Part shown: piece after piece, positions 11,221-21,425 of the stretch
Layout of the letters: each line of letters opens with the position of its first letter
How positions within the stretch are numbered: position 1 is the stretch's first letter
NCBI GenBank assembly: GCA_019925095.2
Contig: CM034392.1
Coordinates: 10,993,887-11,057,886 of the forward strand
DNA: 64,000 nucleotides
Origin: Dendrolimus kikuchii
Lineage: Eukaryota > Arthropoda > Insecta > Lepidoptera > Lasiocampidae
Direction: 5' to 3'
The notes under the pieces: model-generated
Told to the model about the DNA's origin: nothing
The model's input: the letters and a program-made list of their open reading frames with translations, nothing else
Databases searched by the model: none
Translations under genes and position numbers: made by a program

Positions 11221-12130
11221 TTTGTTTAACGGTACTGTGATAAGGATTTTTTTTATTATTGTTTCAATATAAAGGTAATGATGGTTGCTTTAATTTACGC
11301 AAATTAGGTACAAAAACATGTGATCGACTTTAACTATATTCTATTTTACTACATTTTGTAGATTGACTTTTGGTAATGATTTATATGACATGACACGACA
11401 CTACCCATATTATTAAAACGCAGTGTATAAAGTTGTATTAAAAAACGTTTATAGTAAGATCGATACCTAGTTCAGAAGTTTACAGAGAAATGACACGGAT
11501 TTTTTATTATTTTGGTACTTATAGGAAATACAACACATTATATTTGGCCTTGTATAGGCTTACGGATCTGAAAGCTGTGAAGCCTTCCCGTCTGAAATTG
11601 TTTAAATAAAGTGATAGAAGGATGAATTCTAAAGAGAATAATGTTTACTTTGTCTTAATGTAATAACACTTTAGAAATTGTTAATTGCTTTTTAAGAGTA
11701 GGTTGTTATAATGTATTCGAGTCGCCTCCGCAGGGTGAATATTGTCTTTTAAAAGTTCTTAATGTACGAGTACCTTGCCGCTACTATACTAATAACTCTA
11801 CACTCTACACTAACTTATTGCACAGTCTAGGCCATACATCTTTTTAACGACTTCTCACATTTAAACTGCTAGCCCATAATGAAAATAACAAACATCATAA
11901 ACCAGTTTCTAGGTTAAAGTTATTAAAAAAACATACAGTATTTGATTACATTTTCGAATGCTTTTTGATTCGTTTTGGATCTCGCTCTTATAGTAATTTG
12001 ATCAGAAGCTCATTGTTAGGAATCCTTTAATTTTTAATTTATTTATAAATTCATATAAAGTTAATTATTATTTGTGCCGGAATTAATAAAATCTCAGCAG
12101 AAAGCAAGTAAGAAGTTAATTCCCGTGTTA
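11221..12130. other. AT-rich sequence, no gene seen
   Basis: Low-complexity AT-rich DNA with no recognised feature. Confidence 0.4.
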
Positions 12131-12141
12131 TAGTACCATTA

Positions 12142-12507
12142 ATGTATTGTTTTCCGATGCTTCGCATAGCCTGGACACAGTTCCGAACCAATTTCTCAAT
12201 CCTCGAAGAACTCGACATAAAACAACGTCTCTCTTCCATCGTTCAAGGTCGTATTCTCACTTTCTTTGGACATATTACACGACGAGAGGACACGTCGGTG
12301 GAGCGACTCGTAGTCCAGGGCAAAAAGGAGGGCACGAGGGCGCGCGGTAGATCACCAATGCGGTGGTCCGACCAAGTCAAAACCGTACTAAATGGTCCAC
12401 TCAACGAATGCACGAGGAAAGCTACAGTACGAGAGGAATGGCGACAAATTGTGAAGCTTGCCACCACCCCTGTCATGAGGACCACGACCACTCTGCCAAG
12501 AGTGTGA
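12142..12507 (+). pseudogene. Non-LTR retrotransposon reverse transcriptase, C-terminal fragment
   Basis: An open frame of 121 codons encodes the region after the RT core of an RTE-like element: ILEELDIKQRLSSIVQGRIL, then FFGHITRRED, then ARGRSPMRWSDQVK, the usual G-H-x-x-R-R and R-G-R-P-x-x-R-W-x-D pattern of LINE C termini. Upstream, where endonuclease and RT should be, there is only AT-rich DNA, so this is a 5'-truncated copy. The frame ends TLPRV and is followed by AT-rich sequence without a clear tail. Confidence 0.75.
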
Positions 12508-12668
12508 CGACGGAGAAGAATGTATTGTTTGATATGAATTTAGTGTCGAATGTCGTATGCGGAACAAATTTTCCTTGGAATTTTCTCCAAGTTGCAGCTA
12601 GAGCAATAAGTTAATATTTTGTTGTGAATAAATATTTAGAACTAAGTATAGACTGTTGTAGGACATTG

Positions 12669-12761
12669 ACAGTCTTATTCATATTAAGTCAGTTTGCCCG
12701 CTTCTTTAAAAACCTCAATGAAGCGTTCAAACTTACTCTAACTGAATATGAATAGGACTGT
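12669..12761. mobile_element. M2 MITE copy 1
   Basis: Ends ACAGTCTTATTCATATT and AATATGAATAGGACTGT are inverted repeats, with further pairing inside. A second copy lies at 39651-39750 with the same ends and internal AGTTAGAGTAAGTTTG-like sequence. About 93 bp long, with no coding capacity. Confidence 0.7.
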
Positions 12762-12765
12762 GATT

Positions 12766-12850
12766 GCTTTCATAAGCAATCAGGTTCAGGTGGCAATTTC
12801 ATAAGCAATCAAGTTCAGGTGGCAATTCATATTGCCACCAGAACCTGACT
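12766..12850. repeat. Local duplication plus inverted copy
   Basis: TTCATAAGCAATCAGGTTCAGGTGGCAAT occurs twice in tandem with small changes (first near 12772, second near 12798). The tail is then inverted: GGTGGCAAT (12818-12826), loop TCAT, ATTGCCACC (12831-12839). It abuts the M2 MITE. Confidence 0.75.
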
Positions 12851-12906
12851 ATTCATCATCAGCCTATGACTCATATATTGGTTACATTTGTGGAGGGGGG
12901 GTTATA

Positions 12907-14193
12907 ATAGATTGGGGAAAAAGTCTTTTCGCATATAGTATGTATGAACTTGTAATAAGATCTCTTTGGCTATACCATTTGTATCTGGCTGGTTTTAGTA
13001 TCATTAAAAAGTTTTAATTTTAAAGAAGACAATTCCAAATTCAAAGTAGAAAAATGTGTGATTTTCATTTGTTTTTATTATTGTTAAAATGAGTTAATCT
13101 AATGAAGAAATTCGATACATTTTAAAATGTTACTACAAAAAAGGTAAAAATGCAATACAAGCAGCGAAAAAAAATTTGAGATGTTTATGGACCTAATGCA
13201 GTATCTGTGAGAGTAGCGCAAATTTTGGTTTAAGCGTTTTCAATCCGGAAATTTTGATATCAAAGATGCACGTCGTTCTGGTCGCCCTGTTACGGACAAA
13301 ATTGATGCCATTTTTGAAAAAGTGGAGCAAGATCGGCATATTAGCAGTTACGATGTAGCTGGAGAACTGGGAATTGACCACAAAATGGTTTTGACGCATT
13401 TGAAAAAAGCTGGGTACACAAAAAAGCTTGATATTTGGGTGCCTCATAAGCTCACTGAAAGAAACCTAATGAACCGTGTACTCATTTGTGATTCTTTATT
13501 ACGACGTAATGAAACCGAACCATTTTTGAAGAAGCTGATAACTGGTGATGAAAAGTGGATCACGTACGACAAGAACGTGCGAAAAAGATCGTGTTCAAAG
13601 GCCGGTCAGGCTTCACAGACTGTGGCGAAAGCCGGGTTAACTCGCAACAAGGTGATGCTGTGTGTATGATGGGATTGGAAGGGCATTATTCATTATGAGC
13701 TGTTACCGCCAGGCAGGACCATCGATTCTGAACTGTACTGCGAACAACTGATGAGATTAAAGCAAAAAGAGGAGAGAAAGCGGCCGGAATTAATCAACAG
13801 AAGGGCTGTGGTTTTTCAACATGGTAACGCTAGACCTCACACATCTTTAGCCACTCAGCAAAAATTACGAGAGTTTGGCTGGGAGGTGTTAATGCATCTG
13901 CCGTATAGTCCTGACCTTGCACCTTCAGATTTTCACCTGTTTCGGTCTCTGCAGAATTCCTTAGGCAGTGTCAGGTTAACATCACGAGGGGACTGCCAAA
14001 ACCACTTGTCGCAGTTTTTTGATCAGAAGCCCCAAAATTTTTATAGCAATGGGATCATGTCCCTACTTACAAGATGGCAAAAAGTTATCCAACAAAATGG
14101 CACCTAAATACTTTAGTCAAATGTAAATAAACTTTATAAAAAAACCTTTTGAATTTTTATATAAAATGCGAAGAAACTTTTTCCCCAACCTAA
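12907..14193 (+). mobile_element. Full-length mariner (Tc1/mariner) element, inactive
   Basis: The element is 1287 bp, the usual mariner size. It is bounded by TA dinucleotides at 12905-12906 and 14194-14195. Inverted ends of about 28 bp read ATTGGGGAAAAAGTCTTTTC on the left and GTTGGGGAAAAAGTTTCTTC on the right (reverse complement), with a few mismatches. It contains one degenerate transposase gene and no nested insertion. Confidence 0.9.
13089..14107 (+). pseudogene. mariner transposase, defective (DD34D class)
   Basis: Recognisable blocks in order: KGKNAIQAAKK near the N terminus, FQSGNFDIKDARRSGRP, WVPHKLTERN, ITGDEKWITYD with the first catalytic Asp, HGNARPHTS, and YSPDLAPSDFH with the third Asp. 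Exactly 34 residues separate the second and third catalytic positions. Defects: an in-frame TAA at codon 3, frameshifts near 13177 and 13227, a TGA at 13667-13669 where a Trp is expected, and the second catalytic Asp replaced by Gly (13823-13825). Without that Asp the enzyme could not cut DNA even if the frame were intact. The C terminus also stops early, after NGT. Confidence 0.9.
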
Positions 14194-14329
14194 TATATAC
14201 ACATGCCTCTTTGTTTAAAATTATTCTAAAACTAAAATATTCATGAATATTTGACACTTACTAAATATACAGAGACTACGAAGCAATATCTAATTAAAAA
14301 TTAAATAATAAATTTCAGTGTCCTTATAA

Positions 14330-14627
14330 TAATATAATAACAGCCCATAAATATCCCACTGCTGGGCTCGGACCTCCCATTATAGGAGAACAGAGAGTAT
14401 ACCCGCCATGCTTCTCCAAGGCGGCTTGGCAGGTTTGACACATCGGTTATCTCGATGACCAAGTTGTATCACGATGTTTTTCTTAACCGTTGTTAGCACA
14501 TGGTAATTGTAATAATATGCACATTAGGTCAGAACTGCCTAAGTGGTGCATGCGCTCCGGCCAGGATCGAACCCACGTCCTTTGAGTTTGGGATGCGTGC
14601 GCTAGCCTTTATACTACCACGACTTTT
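14330..14627 (-). repeat. SINE-T copy 1 (tRNA-derived SINE)
   Basis: On the minus strand the head carries pol III-like boxes: TGGTAGTATAAAGG (A box, 14606-14619) and GGTTCGATCCT (B box, 14563-14573), spaced as in a tRNA. The body includes CATGCACCACTTAGGCAG and GATAACCGATGTGTCAAAC. The tail includes CAGCAGTGGGATATTTATGG and TTATTATATT, like known lepidopteran SINE/LINE tails. Other copies: 25070-25328, 48306-48520, and a tail fragment at 45935-46005. Confidence 0.75.
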
Positions 14628-14629
14628 TC

Positions 14630-15425
14630 AGTTTCCTTATTACCTTAGAATAATAAGTATATAAGTATTATTTTCCAAGCACTTTTAAGTAATTGTCACA
14701 ACTAACCATTAATTTGCAAATAGAGTGCTTCCGTTGTAACTAGTAGTATTGGAACGTGCACGGAGAAAGACTAGCAGGCAATAGTTAGCGTCAATAATTA
14801 TTGACTATTGACTACCACTAGCGGTACAAAATTAACTACGGTAACAGCTAACAAGCAGTATTAAAAGGTCATTTGTGGTTCAGCCAGGAAATGGTGCAGT
14901 TAGCCTGCGGTTAAGAAGTTTTTATGCCGTCGTTTACATGTGGTGAATATATGTATGTCTTATGTGTATGCATCTTTTCATCATAATGAATGTATGTGTA
15001 AGGTGCGTGGGTAAAGAGTTGTAATTAGTCTAAAAAAGTCGCAGCCATGTTTTTTTGAAGTGAAACTTCTTTAGAATCGTTGTGATTTAAAAATCGATGA
15101 AAGGAAAAAGTGACACTAAAAAGAGATAAACATATATAAAATTCAACCTTATTTAATTCGAAATAAAACACATTTCTCTTTACCCGTTAGTATTAATTAT
15201 CAATTTAAATAAAACTTAAAAAATTTCAAATGAATTTAAGCTCGATCTGTATACACTTAAGGCAGATATTCTTTTATTTTATTTTATTTGATCTACATCA
15301 ATGGAAATTGTGCGTAACAGTGCACTGAAATTTGAACTTTATTCTGGTGGTTTAAAGTGTAATTTATATTGAATGTTTTAAATTATAATATGTTGACAGA
15401 TGTAGGCTAAAGGAATTATAATATT
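14630..15425. other. AT-rich sequence, no gene seen
   Basis: No supported feature. Around 15058-15090, AGTGAAACTTCTTTAGAATC resembles interspersed repeat sequence but has no visible boundary. Confidence 0.35.
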
Positions 15426-15472
15426 TATACTAGCGGCCCCGGCAGACGTTGTCCTGCTCTGAAAAAATAAAA

Positions 15473-15868
15473 ATCTAAGACCCGATCCCAGCACCACCTA
15501 CCGGTTCCAATTGTGGATTTAAACCATCCGGGGACCCACTCAAACACACAAAAACAAAATCACCAAAATCGGTCCAGGTGATTAGGTGGATTCTAGAACC
15601 CGATCTAAGCGCCACCTACCGGTTCTAATTGCGAATCTAAACCATCCGGGAACCCACTCAAACACACAAAAACATAATCACCAAAATAGCTCCAGGTGAT
15701 TAGGAGGATTCTAGAACCCGATCTCAGCGCCACCTACCGGTTCTAATTGTGAATCTAAACCATCCGGGAACCCACTCAAACACACAAAAACAAAATCACC
15801 AAAATCGGTCCAGGTGATTAGGAGGATTCTAGAACCCGATCTCAGCGCCACTTACCGGTTCCAACGGG
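15473..15868. repeat. 118-bp tandem array inside Helitron, about 3.3 units
   Basis: TTCTAGAACCCGATC begins at 15591, 15709 and 15827, an exact 118-bp period. A first, more diverged unit precedes it. Each unit carries CACCTACCGGTTC, AAACCATCCGGG, ACCCACTCAAACACAC and CCAGGTGATTAGG. The related Helitron at 34392-34963 has about 1.4 units, and those at 20.7 and 33.3 kb less than one. Confidence 0.9.
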
Positions 15869-15978
15869 ATAAGAAGTATCCTATGTCCGTCTCCTGATTC
15901 TAAGCTAAGCCTTCTAAGCCTCCCCACCAATTTTCAGCCAAATCGGTACAGGCGTTCTTGAGTTATAAATAGTGTAAC

Positions 15979-16298
15979 TTTTTTTATTTATTTTTTATTG
16001 CAGGAGTTCAGCAGACAGGCAGACGGCCCACTTGATGGAAATCGGTTACCATCGCCTATGGGCATTGGCAACACCAAGGGTGCTATAAATGCGCTGCTGC
16101 TCTCTTAAGGAGCTAGAACCTGGTCACTAATGCCGGAACACAACTCAAGGTTCTTATGGCGACATACTCTAGACCAGGGGTGGTAGCCATCCATTTGGGC
16201 AAATGCCCTACCACCTGGCTGTGGGTTGTTTTGTCGTCTCTTACGACAGGCCACCCGGCTGCAGGAAATTGTATTCTTTCTCCGTTCCGGCACGGATA
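15979..16298 (-). repeat. Rep-A copy 3 (full length, nested)
   Basis: A complete Rep-A unit, T-rich tail at the low coordinate and CACGGATA (5' start in its own sense) at 16291-16298. It interrupts the Helitron between GAGTTATAAATAGTGTAAC and CTACTAACACGACTTTC, which are adjacent in the family layout I remember. A short GTTA overlap could be a target duplication. Confidence 0.8.
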
Positions 16299-16401
16299 GA
16301 CTACTAACACGACTTTCTTTTATATATATAGATTAGTAAACGTTAGAGAAGAATTATCAGTGAGTATATTGACTGAAGTTTCACTTTTACTGCGTGTGAA
16401 C

Positions 16402-16453
16402 TGCACACACACACACGCGCACATACACACACGCGCACATACACACACACAAT
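16402..16453. repeat. CA/CG microsatellite
   Basis: Interrupted (CA)n with CGCG interruptions, in an alternating purine-pyrimidine pattern. Confidence 0.9.
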
Positions 16454-16487
16454 TTATTTTTAAATTAAACAATTTTCACAACTGTGT

Positions 16488-16725
16488 AATGACCCTGCTC
16501 CATTTGGAAGAATGTTAGTGTTAGTGACCATTTCACGCAGATGTGGCAATGGGTTTAATGCGTTATTTGTGATGCGATATTGTTATTAATTGTTAATGAT
16601 GTTGAATATTCACAGATATGTATGTATATATACACTAATGGTAATGCAGCTAATCATTAACAGCGTTATTTTTAAGGCTATAATCAAGACGCATTTGGCC
16701 ACAGTGACTTACATTAGGTATCCCA
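16488..16725 (+). mobile_element. M1 MITE copy 1 (TTAGTGTTAGTGAC family)
   Basis: Left AGAATGTTAGTGTTAGTGAC and a decayed right inverse (GTGACTTACATTAGGTATCC, then CAGATAGAG). Internal words GGGTTTAATGCGTTATTTG, GACGCATTTGGCC are shared with copies at 28004-28226 (inverted) and 41190-41410. No ORF. Confidence 0.75.
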
Positions 16726-16745
16726 GATAGAGTCGATACATTTAT

Positions 16746-17050
16746 CGGTACAGGAACGGAGAAAGAATACAATTTCCTGCGGCCGGGCTGCCTGTCGTAA
16801 GAGGCGACAAAACAAACCACAGCCATGTGGTAGATATTTGCCCGTCTGGATGGCTACCACCACTGGTCTAGAGTATGCCGCCATAACAACCTTGAATTGT
16901 ATTTCAGCATTAGTAGCCGGGTTCCAGTCTGCCTTTAGAGAGCGGCAGCACATTTTTAGCACCTTTGATGTTATAAAAGTCCCTAGGCTATGTTAATCAC
17001 TTTCCATAAGGTAGGCCGTCTGCCTGACTGCTGAACTTATGCAATAAAAA
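16746..17050 (+). repeat. Rep-A copy 4 (full length)
   Basis: Starts TACAGGAACGGAGAAAG and ends GAACTTATGCAATAAAAA on the plus strand. About 450 bp from the oppositely oriented copy 3, so the pair forms a large inverted repeat. Confidence 0.8.
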
Positions 17051-17139
17051 AGCGGCATAAAAGACATGGTCTGTGATCAGACAGCAGCGAATCAGTGATT
17101 TTCGTCTAAGAATTTTTAAATGAAGTGAGGTGTGTAAGA

Positions 17140-17217
17140 ATAAGCCTAAATGGCGCTCTGTTGTTCGTGCCTACCCCGCAAGGGAACTGGCGTGAAGTTA
17201 TGTATGTATGTATGTAA
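17140..17217 (+). mobile_element. RTE-type LINE 3' end with (ATGT)n tail
   Basis: GTTCGTGCCTACCCCGCAAGG, GGAACTGGCGTGAAG then (TATG)n. The same 3' end is present, inverted, at 22280-22556 and 26840-27098, where more coding sequence remains. Confidence 0.65.
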
Positions 17218-17253
17218 TTTTTAAATGAATCAAATATGACAGAAGAATACGTA

Positions 17254-18094
17254 GGGTAGGGTGGTATAAGATTGCGCGGTCGATAAGATTGCGCATACGT
17301 CGTAATAGGACACCAGGCTCATATTTGGAGATAGCTTGTGTTGTATTTATGTTCGTGGGCGGAACTGAATTACGCTCCTGAAATAATTAGAAAACTTAAT
17401 TTGGAAACAAAAGAAGTACGTAAGTTGAGCGTTTTTACTAGTCTTTAATCTTATTTCTCAAGAATTTTAATGTATTATAGACAATGAAACTTATAAGGTC
17501 TTGCTGATTAGCCGTAGATTCATACGAAATAATTAAACAATAATATAGGAGATAGCAGCTGTATCTCGATTTTTAGAGTGGCGTGGAAGTGTCTATAACT
17601 GCGAACTTTAAGTGTATGTATATTCTGAAATGATTATAAAAGATGCTGGCAAAAAGAGGAGCGTCTCGGTCTTTGGGAATGACAGAATCAGCTTTACAAT
17701 TTCGTTTGTTATAAAGACGACGCGTAAAAATTTTTGAAGACTTTTGCAATCATGCGATTTTTTATTGTATTAACAGCTAGTTGGTTGAGAAGTTCAGCAT
17801 TTGAGTATGCAGGAGAGCATAATATCCCCTACCAGTTTAATGTACGGGTTCCGCAATTTTATTAATTTGAATACGAAATTTTACACACTAGGGTGGATAA
17901 AGTTGCGCAATTCTCGATTATTACATTTTATTTTATTGTTGTGATAGGTGGACCTTTATTAATTAAATGCATATAGTTATGCATTGCCAAGGGAACAAGA
18001 GTACTGAATAAATAATTGGTCTCAAATTATCCTTTGTATTTTTAATTTTATGACCCGTTATTTGAAAATCGCGCAATCTTATACAACCTTACCC
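17254..18094. mobile_element. DNA transposon relic, TA target, possibly pogo-like
   Basis: 841 bp with 25-bp inverted ends (GGGTAGGGTGGTATAAGATT on the left; GGGTAAGGTTGTATAAGATT on the right, read inverted; then GCGCG) differing at two positions, flanked by TA (17252-17253 and 18095-18096). A subterminal copy GGGTGGATAAAGTTGCGCAA lies near 17890. Inside, one frame reads KRGASRSLGMTESALQFRL, resembling the helix-turn-helix at the N terminus of pogo-type transposases, then breaks. No catalytic domain was found. Confidence 0.6.
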
Positions 18095-18095
18095 T

Positions 18096-18890
18096 ACTAA
18101 GGCTACGTTCTTCATGAGACTCAAAACGACTACGCTCACGACCGCGATTTTTCCCGTTCCACTTGCCTACGGGCGTTATAATCATAAACTCAAGTGGCAC
18201 GGATTATTCGATCCACCTCTTAAGAGACTTGGGTAGTTGTGAACGCTGCGAAATCATTACGTCATTAGTAACTTTTCACTGCGACCATAACGACCGTGGC
18301 CGCTGGAACGGCTGAAAGGGCATTTTGAACGATGTAAGCTACAAGAGGAACGCTCTCTAAGAAGAGGTGCTGGTTTAGTAAAAGAGTAACTCGCAACACG
18401 TGGCTCACTCACAGTTCACGCCACCATTTCGTCCTTGTTTTATGAAGTCTTATTATAAAACATATCTATTTAAAAAAATTCAATCAGTCATGAACTAAAA
18501 CTCCACATTTGCTCTTTTTAATTTCATTAATTTTATAGGTTTCATAGCATTGAAAAGGAACTAATTAGGACTTACGGACGAGCAGTAGAAAATCCTGTAA
18601 ATAACCAATCTTATAGAATGTCAATAATACTTTCAACGAAAATTCTATTGAAAATAAAATACAGCCAAACATCACTCTTCAAGGCAGAAACTTAAATATG
18701 ACTTCATATCATTATTTTCTTTGCACTAAAATAATATTAAGAAGACTGTGATGTTTGTAAAGCCGAAATTACACGAGTTCACTTTTGCCTTTCAATTTCG
18801 ATAAAAATGGGGCAAAAAAATCTAAAAGAAATAAACCAACTTCATCGTCATAATAATTTTCATAAGTGACTTTTTTTATTGCTTATTTAA
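18096..18890. other. Unique-looking sequence, no gene called
   Basis: Bases 18110-18420 are less AT-rich and complex (CCGTTCCACTTGCCTACGGG, GACCGTGGCCGCTGGAACGG) and could be an old insertion or regulatory island. No splice-supported exon was found. 18430-18890 is AT-rich. Confidence 0.3.
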
Positions 18891-18901
18891 GCAGTTTAAA
18901 C

Positions 18902-19399
18902 TAGGGCTTGAAATACCGGTAAAAATGTGGTATCGTTATTTATGCTAATTTCAGATAACGGTAAAAATAAATATCGTTATAAAACTTACCGTTATTTATA
19001 GCCATTTTACCGGAGCAAAAATATAACGTTAATACTATTTTTATCGGTAATTTTACCGTTATAACTATGTTTTGTTACCATTGTAGCTCTTTCATTCACA
19101 AAGATTGTCAAATAGCACTATACTAAGAGCGCGCGTCCTATTTAGAGTTGTGTTTGTCGATTGTTTCGGTAACACACAGTCGTAATAAAGCCAATTCTTA
19201 AAAATGGCAACGTCGCTTAATATAACGTAAGAATTACCGATAAATTAAAGTTATGCATAAGAGTTTTAACGTTATACCATAACGTTAAAATCATAAAAGT
19301 TACCAAGTAACGGTAAAAAAATATACCGGTATGACAATATCTTTTTCGAAAATACCGGTAATTACTTATATTTTTAATTGATAACGTTTTCAAGCCCTG
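18902..19399. mobile_element. hAT-type non-autonomous element
   Basis: 498 bp with 12-bp inverted ends TAGGGCTTGAAA / CAGGGCTTGAAA, flanked by perfect 8-bp direct repeats GTTTAAAC (18894-18901 and 19400-19407). An 8-bp duplication and CAGGG..TTGAAA ends are hAT hallmarks. The interior has many copies of TAACG, CCGTTA and ACCGGTA motifs in both orientations, as expected of subterminal transposase-binding sites. No transposase frame. Confidence 0.85.
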
Positions 19400-19407
19400 G
19401 TTTAAAC

Positions 19408-20690
19408 ATCCTTTGTTATTTTAAGCAGATAAAAATGCCACATAACTGACATGTTTTATCAAAAAAATGTAACGGTTAAGTTCGTTTAATTTCTTATCTC
19501 ACCTCTATGCAAATTGAAAGACAGAAACAAACCGCCTAGATTCGGCTTAAGATGACTTATGATCTTACAAAACGTCATATCATAAACTCATTATTTTTTC
19601 ATCAAAATTGTGATATTGGTATATGTACGGTATTACTTATAATCGCCTCTTTATTTTTAAGCAATTGCTTAGCAGGTGATAACTAGATAAGCTAGTGAAA
19701 AATCTATTCACAAGGTCCTGCAGTGACGCCGACGAGACGATATGTATATCAATTGATTTGTCTGTCAATTACCCAGTTACCCTGTTACAGTGAAATTGTA
19801 TTACTAATAAAATAAATTTATTGAACCACATCAAAATGTTATAGCCACAATACGAAAGAAGTTGTATAAAGAACAGAATTAACTGAACAGAAGCAATTAG
19901 ACAAAAGAGTCAATAAATCGACTACAACATGTGCACTGACAGATTTGCACTTCATTAGAGATGCTTTTAGAACAAAATCAGTAGCATGCTAACAACGAGC
20001 TACTAACATTGTTATAATTGTCTCCGCTAAGATGCTGCGCTGACAGATACGAGCATAAATAACCTAACAAAGCTTTTTGTCACAGTTATAGAATGTTCGC
20101 GTTAATTTTTATTAATTAAATACTAGAAACCTTAAAAGATGCATAACTTAAAAAATATAATTATATTTACAATAGAAAAATTGAGTATTCTTAAAGGAAT
20201 ATACGTAACTTCCGTAGACATTTTGTCAAAAAACATAACCATTGTGTAATCGGCAAGTTCGTTTGTCCAATTGTCCGTCTGGGTGTAACACAGTCATTTT
20301 TCTCGTAAACTACTGGAAATTCGATAGAAAGTCATAGTCTATTAAGTACTACACAGTTATGGAGTAAAGTTGAGTAAACAGTAAAGATTAGGGGTGGCCG
20401 CTATATATGTAACTACCTAATGTAGGAAACATATTATACAAATTACTTTTCTCTACTTTTTACACTACTTATAAAAAGTAAAATTCAGAAAAATCAGTGT
20501 TGGCACAGATGAAAAGATAATTTGAATGAAAATGACTTTAAACAATATCTAGTGAGTATTTTTTTAAGATACCTATGAGGATTAAAAAAAAAATGCTTTT
20601 TTTTAGTTTCGTAGTCAAATAATCAATTGAAACGACGTCTGTGACTTCTGCGGAATCCTTCGTTGTGCGCGCACTGCCTAGCCCATAGGT
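19408..20690. other. AT-rich sequence with decayed repeat pieces
   Basis: AATTGAAAGACAGAAACAAA near 19512 is shared with 8972-9012. Around 20255-20345, a GTTCGTTTGTCCAATTGTCC-type stretch resembles interspersed repeats. No gene seen. Confidence 0.35.
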
Positions 20691-20699
20691 ACCTAATTT

Positions 20700-20890
20700 A
20701 TAATATTCCAGCAGATGTTGTCCTGCCCTGAAAAAATAAAAATCCAGCGCCACCTACCGGTTCTAATTGTAAATCTAAAACCTCTGGGGACCCACTCAAA
20801 CATACACAAAACATTTAATCAAAATCGGTTATGTCGTTCTCTAGTTATGCACGTACATATACTTCTACGATTCAGTTTTATTTATATAGA
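20700..20890 (-). mobile_element. Short Helitron relative of the 15.4-kb element
   Basis: Contains CAGATGTTGTCCTGCC (terminal hairpin region), less than one 118-bp-type unit (CGCCACCTACCGGTTC, GACCCACTCAAACA) and ends TTTATATAGA (inverted 5' TC end). The CTAG end is mutated. Confidence 0.6.
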
Positions 20891-20979
20891 TTTGTTGTTC
20901 ATTGCATTCAGCATAAATTTCTAAAATAGTGTTACAATTTGTGTGATGAGTGTTTAATGGTTCGCCGGAATGTTGCGCG

Positions 20980-21125
20980 TACGCAGTAAATATCGTCTCC
21001 TCGACAGCTTCATTTAAATACCTTTTGTCAATGAACGGGTTAAACACGACGTATTGCTGCGATAAAAAAGAGTTATGAAGGGGTGCTGTCGTCAGCCGCC
21101 ATCGCGTACCGGTGACATATGGATT
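20980..21125. promoter_or_regulatory. Candidate regulatory island
   Basis: Unique, moderately GC-rich sequence: TGTTGCGCGTACGCAG, CTGCGATAAAAAAGAG (Hox/caudal-like), GTCAGCCGCCATCGCG (contains a PHO/YY1-type GCCAT core). Nothing codes. The role is inferred. Confidence 0.25.
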
Positions 21126-21425
21126 TGTTTATTATTTAATTTTAATCTACGTATGCCAGAAATATTTTAATTAGACTGCTCTATTTTAAGGTACTTCATC
21201 ATGTTGGTCTTGACCTTGTGTACTACGAAAGCTACATCTTGGTTGACAGTGTTACAATCTTCATGATAACTGTCAATGCTTTTGTATCGTTGTGTTCAAT
21301 TTCACGAATATGGTAACACATCTTTTTAATTCTAGCATTAACTTCAGATTGCTCCCGGAACATCTTCTCTAATAATCAAGGTATCTTGCCTATAATTATC
21401 TCCTTTATTATATATTATATTTGAT

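Larger units (their letters stand above)
15430..16332 (-). mobile_element. Non-autonomous Helitron with tandem repeats and a nested Rep-A
   Basis: On the minus strand it begins TCTATATATATAAAAGAAAG after an A, and ends with a hairpin (GGCAG..ACAACGT..CTGCC form) then GGGGCCG-CTAG before a host T, the Helitron hallmark set (5' TC, 3' hairpin plus CTRR, insertion between A and T). It holds a 118-bp tandem array and is split by Rep-A at 15979-16298. No Rep or helicase gene is present. Relatives lie at 20700-20890, 33095-33423 and 34392-34963. Confidence 0.8.

Noticed and set aside
14563..14619. tRNA gene (A and B boxes)
   Set aside because: The boxes belong to a repeat with other copies at 25.1 and 48.3 kb and no tRNA cloverleaf closes; it is a SINE head.
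15473..15868. CRISPR-like array
   Set aside because: 118-bp head-to-tail units without spacers, inside a eukaryotic Helitron.
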